Assembly: GCA_002410755.1 (NCBI GenBank) | Contig: DHOL01000001.1 | Coordinates: 9,660 to 17,831 of the forward strand | Source: Ruminococcaceae bacterium UBA5391 | GTDB taxonomy: Bacteria; Bacillota; Clostridia; Oscillospirales; Acutalibacteraceae | Reading direction: 5' to 3' | DNA: 8,172 nt | Shown: positions 6,279 through 8,172 of the stretch, one piece after another | How the letters are laid out: each line of letters begins with the position of its first letter | Numbering within the stretch: the first letter of the stretch is position 1 | The notes under the pieces: model-generated | Seen by the model: only the letters and a program-made list of their open reading frames with translations | What the model was told of the DNA's origin: nothing | The model's database searches: none | Position numbers and translations under genes: made by a program

Positions 6279-6492
6279 GTAGGGCACAAAAAGTGCAATG
6301 CAGAAGCAGACGCTAGAAACATCTACTTCCTGCATACGGAGAAAAGGCCTCCATACGCAACCGAATAATCGGCACATTGCGGTTCTTATTATACCGCCTG
6401 TTCTGCTTTTTGTACAGGGGGATTCCGCAATAAGTTCTGTGCTGTGCTTCGGAACGCTGGATATGGATGCTATCCGTATCCAGCGTTTTTTT
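6279..6492 (+). ncRNA. Putative standalone structured small RNA (about 210 nt)
   Basis: The segment is bracketed by a consensus promoter and a strong intrinsic terminator. Reading frames across it lack recognisable protein features. Hand folding gives a closing stem GGGCACA (6282-6288) with TGTGCTT (6443-6449), two G-T pairs included. Next come a large internal loop and a perfect 7-bp stem AAGCAGA (6304-6310) with TCTGCTT (6402-6408), extendable by wobble pairs. Three apical hairpins follow: about 6331-6358 (9 of 11 pairs), CCGA-ATAA-TCGG (6361-6372), and GCGGT (6379-6383) with ACCGC (6393-6397). The closing stem plus asymmetric bubble recalls 6S RNA, but the branched top does not. The clostridial raiA RNA is another candidate. 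An attenuator leader whose downstream gene was lost when IS-A landed is also possible. Family unassigned. Confidence 0.65.
6453..6492 (+). terminator. Intrinsic terminator of the noncoding RNA gene
   Basis: A 16-bp stem, AACGCTGGATATGGAT (6453-6468) with ATCCGTATCCAGCGTT (6472-6487), contains one T-G pair and closes a GCT loop. A run of seven T spans 6486-6492. This is a textbook rho-independent terminator on the plus strand, with no protein-coding gene directly in front of it. Confidence 0.93.
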
Positions 6493-6614
6493 GTGCTTTA
6501 CACCTCCGGGAATCGGTGGGGTTATTTGACATGAATTCCCCCTTAGCGGCCCTGCCGGTTCCTCTTGTTTTGCTTGTGAAAAGATGTTTTTATAAATGGG
6601 GGCAGCACTGTCCG

Positions 6615-6639
6615 TGAACTGAACCCCCATTCATAGACA
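6615..6639. repeat. Terminal inverted repeat of IS-A (one end only)
   Basis: This 25-bp end begins TGAACTGAAC and ends CATAGACA, with the TG terminus usual for IS3-family elements. It lies about 35 bp beyond the transposase stop at 6675, as expected. The partner end has been lost. Confidence 0.6.
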
Positions 6640-6674
6640 CAGAAAAAAGGGCTATGCTGTAAAATATCTTTGAA

Positions 6675-7471
6675 TTACTCATGCTGGCATCGTTTTTTGT
6701 ACGGTGTCAGCATATTTTTGTATTGAATGCGTTCGTAGTTGTAAAAATGGATATAGTCAGTAATAAGCTTTTTTGCCTCAGCAATTGTCTTTGGGTGATG
6801 GCGGTATATGGATTCAGTCTTGAGAATTCCAAAGAAATTTTCAGCGCAGGCATTGTCGTAAGGCGTCCCAGGTTTTGACATTGAAGGTAAAATACCATAT
6901 TGTTTAGTCAGGTTAAAATACCCGCGTGAAGTATATTGAAACCCTTGGTCGCTGTGGAGTACTAGTCCATTGGCGACCTCCTTTTTTGCCTTTTTAAAGT
7001 GTTCTGAGGACCAATGCATTGTCTTGTTTAGTAGCCATATCAAACGCGACAATGAAATTATCGTGCAAATCTTTAACGTCGGAAAGATAAAGAGTACTCT
7101 CGTCAGTAAAAATGTAGCTGATATCCGTAACCCATTTTTGATTGGGTTTAACTGCTTTGAAGTTACGGTTTAGGATGTTTTCGTACCGATGCATTTGCTG
7201 TTGGCGGAGATACAAGGGCCTTTGTCTGCGTATCTCCAACAACAATCCATACTTATTCATTAGCCGCAGCACTGTTTTGTGGTTCATCCAAACACCGTGT
7301 TTCCTATAAATCCAAATGCTGACACGATGATAGCCATATGTTTTGTCAGTCTTCTTCTGGCACTTTTGGATCAAGCTGGCAAGAGTTTGATCATGTTGTT
7401 CCCGGAGTTCTCTGGCTGGTGCAGTTTTGAGCCAACTGTAATATCCACTTCGGGAAACTTTGAAATTGTAA
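6675..7471 (-). pseudogene. IS3-family transposase OrfB (DDE), frameshifted and lacking its N-terminus
   Basis: The upstream frame reads (from 7468) YNFKVSRSGYYSWLKTAP, then a TYGYHRV segment and KWVTDISYI with the first catalytic Asp at 7123-7125. It stops at TAA 6994-6996 after DNALVLRTL. The neighbouring frame continues without loss at KKAKKEVANG, HSDQGFQYTS (second Asp, 6948-6950) and NACAENFFGILKTE (catalytic Glu, 6840-6842), ending at 6675. One extra base in the T/A run near 6991-6998 explains the shift. It lies between the first and second catalytic residues, far from the orfA/orfB junction where IS3 elements use programmed frameshifting, so it is a lesion or a base-calling error. With the N-terminus also gone, the gene is dead. 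Confidence 0.88.
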
Positions 7472-7574
7472 TGGCCAAGCGTTTTTGTAACACAACTGTC
7501 TAAATTGATTCAGTCCATACCTTGCCTCATAGGGTGTTCAATAATTATTGTACGAGTGTGGGTGAACCTGATTG
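7469..7574. repeat. Direct repeat, copy 1 (matches 8022-8127)
   Basis: About 106 bp aligned without gaps to 8022-8127 at an offset of 553, with roughly 12 differences counted by eye (about 89 % identity). Both copies start TAATGG and end GAACCTGATTG, and both correspond to the transposase 3' end of IS-B in the same orientation. Confidence 0.88.
7472..7574 (-). pseudogene. Remnant of an IS-B transposase C-terminus
   Basis: On the minus strand this reads NQVHPHSYNNY, a stop, then TPYEARYGLNQFRQLCYK, matching the C-terminal end of the transposase at 8028-8172. A nonsense change (CGC to TGA) interrupts it and the original stop codon has become TGG. The probable IS terminus, TGGCCAAGCG (7472 onward), joins the IS-A orfB reading frame directly, so IS-B appears to have inserted into IS-A. 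The rest of this IS-B copy has been deleted beyond 7574. Confidence 0.8.
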
Positions 7575-7643
7575 ACACTGACCTTGTCGAGAGCTTGACT
7601 GTATCCTTCTTGAATTTTTTATTATCCTATTATATTTGTGCTT

Positions 7644-7690
7644 AACACACCATCCTCTGCTCTTTTGATTCAATTACATTTTGGTGTGTT
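7644..7690. repeat. Inverted repeat with 9-bp perfect arms
   Basis: AACACACCA (7644-7652) and TGGTGTGTT (7682-7690) are separated by 29 bp. There is no T-run suited to a terminator. An imperfect direct repeat, (T/C)CCTCTGC, follows each arm closely. It could be an operator, the ends of a tiny mobile element or chance; function unknown. Confidence 0.4.
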
Positions 7691-7848
7691 TGCCCTCTGC
7701 ATTTTTATGATATCATTCCAGTTTACTAAAACTTTCTGTGCTTTCATAAAATCACAAATTTTATTGTATCCAATCGGAAAACACAGAACACTGCAAGAAA
7801 AAATCAATAAAAAATAGTATATATTTTATATTTACTTTGAAAAAAGTA

Positions 7849-7877
7849 TTGAATAATTTGTCAGTTTGTGCTATATT
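7849..7877 (+). promoter_or_regulatory. Sigma-A promoter of the truncated peptidase-like gene
   Basis: TTGAAT (7849-7854), 17 bp, then TATATT (7872-7877) preceded by TGC, an extended -10. Initiation is expected near 7884, giving a leader of about 55-70 nt before the ATG codons at 7938, 7941 and 7956. Confidence 0.5.
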
Positions 7878-7955
7878 AACTCCGATAGATAATTATTTAA
7901 GCGCATTTAAGTTTTTGCTTTTAGCTTTCACTTAATTATGATGGGACATGTTTTT

Positions 7956-8024
7956 ATGCAGATTTTAGCAAAAGGGAACAGTATGTTGCCAACGCTTCTA
8001 GATGGGCACTTCTATACTTTTTAA
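7956..8024 (+). pseudogene. 5' fragment of an S24/S26-type (signal-peptidase-like) peptidase gene, cut by an IS
   Basis: The frame reads MQIL, then AKGNSMLPTLLDG, HFYTF and a stop at 8022-8024. The stretch KGNSMLPTLLDG resembles the nucleophile-serine motif (G-x-S-M-x-P-T-L-x-x-G-D) of S26 signal peptidases and S24 LexA-like peptidases, with His where Asp is usual. In small S26-like proteins the motif lies close to the N-terminus, as here. The frame ends at the junction with IS-B, so the stop is probably created by the insertion and the catalytic Lys region is lost. Two in-frame ATG codons at 7938 and 7941 could extend it by five to six residues. GGGA at 7943-7946 is a weak ribosome site for 7956. 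The call rests on one short motif. Confidence 0.5.
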
Positions 8025-8172
8025 TGGTCAAGCGTATTTGTAACATAACTGTCTAAACTGCTTTAATCCATACCTTGCCTCATAGGGCGTGCGATAATTG
8101 TTGTACGAGTGTGGGCGAACCTGATTGTACCAAACATAGGCGTACTCAGAAACAGCATGTGCCAATTCTTCA
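8025..8172 (-). mobile_element. IS-B copy 2, left part of an IS3-like element running off the window
   Basis: The probable terminus TGGTCAAGCG begins at 8025, with the TG end expected for IS3-family elements. The transposase stop codon lies inside this end (8028-8030). The element continues past the right edge. Both IS-B copies are flanked outside by TTA (minus strand), which is either a target duplication or three more bases of the element. This copy interrupts the peptidase-like gene. Confidence 0.7.
8028..8172 (-). CDS. IS3-like transposase, C-terminal 47 residues (partial)
   Basis: On the minus strand the open frame reads EELAHAVSEYAYVWYNQVRP, then HSYNNYRTPYEARYGL, and ends QLCYKYA with TGA at 8028-8030. 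A WYNxxRPHSxxNxxTPxE pattern is the usual C-terminal tail of rve/DDE transposases of IS3-type elements. It differs from the IS-A tail (FYNYERIQYKNMLTPY), so this is a second, distinct element. No stop or frameshift occurs in the visible part, so this copy may be intact. Its catalytic residues lie outside the window. Confidence 0.85.
   Translation of the reverse strand, partial: EELAHAVSEYAYVWYNQVRPHSYNNYRTPYEARYGLKQFRQLCYKYA

Larger units (their letters stand above)
6615..7471 (-). mobile_element. IS3-family element IS-A, truncated and interrupted
   Basis: About 860 bp of an IS3-family element, transposase on the minus strand. Its transposase-distal end is at 6615-6639 and starts TGAACTGAACCCCC and ends ATAGACA, close to the ends common in IS150-like members of the family. 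No matching inverted repeat is seen at the other side. Similarity to the element stops at about 7471, where the end of a second element (IS-B) begins within the orfB reading frame. orfA and the beginning of orfB are missing. An inverted repeat, AATGGGGG (6595-6602) with CCCCCATT (6624-6631), straddles the outer end. No target duplication can be checked because the partner end is lost. The 6493-6614 stretch before it shows no gene. Confidence 0.8.
7575..7937. other. AT-rich intergenic DNA between IS-B copies
   Basis: About 360 bp, clearly richer in A and T than the rest of the window, with no reading frame I can support on either strand. It holds the AACACACCA/TGGTGTGTT inverted repeat and, at its right end, a promoter leading to the truncated peptidase-like gene. 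Composition and IS borders suggest a horizontally acquired or rearranged accessory fragment. Confidence 0.6.

Noticed and set aside
6279..6492. SRP RNA, tmRNA, RNase P RNA or T-box leader
   Set aside because: The SRP GGAAGCAGC-type core and the T-box TGGNACCGCG sequence are absent, and the length is too short for tmRNA or RNase P RNA.
6298..6534. A 78-codon plus-strand frame across the noncoding RNA region
   Set aside because: It runs through the terminator hairpin, has no Shine-Dalgarno or recognisable domain, and does not look like a protein.
6313..6630. A 105-codon minus-strand frame over the RNA gene and IS-A end
   Set aside because: It crosses a terminator and an IS boundary, and its translation has no family resemblance.
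7279..7503. A plus-strand frame opposite the IS-A transposase
   Set aside because: It lies opposite the transposase frame, which reads through clearly as an IS3-type OrfB.
1..8172. CRISPR arrays, tRNA or rRNA genes
   Set aside because: No regularly spaced repeats, tRNA cloverleaf or rRNA-like sequence was found on either strand.

Overview
The window looks like a chromosomal segment of a Gram-positive, spore-forming anaerobe of the class Clostridia, probably near the Oscillospiraceae/Ruminococcaceae. The assignment is inferred from a SufB-D-S-U type iron-sulfur operon with SufU, a PdaB-like sporulation deacetylase, a YhhN-type lysoplasmalogenase (plasmalogens are common in anaerobes), clear Shine-Dalgarno sites and the use of TTG starts. 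The species cannot be named from the sequence.

Positions 1-2769 (+) are the 3' part of a suf operon: the last codons of sufB, then sufD, sufS and sufU. sufS and sufU both start at TTG codons inside the end of the preceding gene, which implies translational coupling. Together they encode the SufBCD scaffold, the cysteine desulfurase and the zinc-dependent sulfur acceptor for Fe-S cluster assembly. After a 141-nt gap that can fold into a small three-way junction comes a cytosolic alpha/beta-hydrolase (2911-3720). A near-perfect bidirectional terminator (3741-3773) separates it from a convergent two-gene minus-strand unit: an HD-domain hydrolase (5038-4472) followed by a YhhN membrane protein (4445-3786). 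That unit is driven by a good sigma-A promoter at 5118-5090.

A divergent PdaB-like polysaccharide deacetylase lies at 5330-6109 (+). Downstream, in what looks like an empty intergenic region, a consensus promoter (6244-6271) and a strong intrinsic terminator (6453-6492) bracket about 210 nt of structured sequence without a convincing ORF. I interpret this as a standalone noncoding RNA gene, and it is the most interesting item in the window.

From 6615 to the end the DNA is an insertion-sequence scrapyard. It starts with an IS3-family element (IS-A) that has one recognisable end, a frameshifted DDE transposase and no 5' part. IS-A is interrupted at about 7471 by the end of a second IS3-like element (IS-B), of which about 103 bp remain. 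Next come about 450 bp of AT-rich DNA with a promoter and the first codons of an S24/S26-type peptidase-like gene. That gene is cut off at about 8024 by another copy of IS-B, which runs off the right edge. The two IS-B ends form a 106-bp direct repeat at about 89 % identity.
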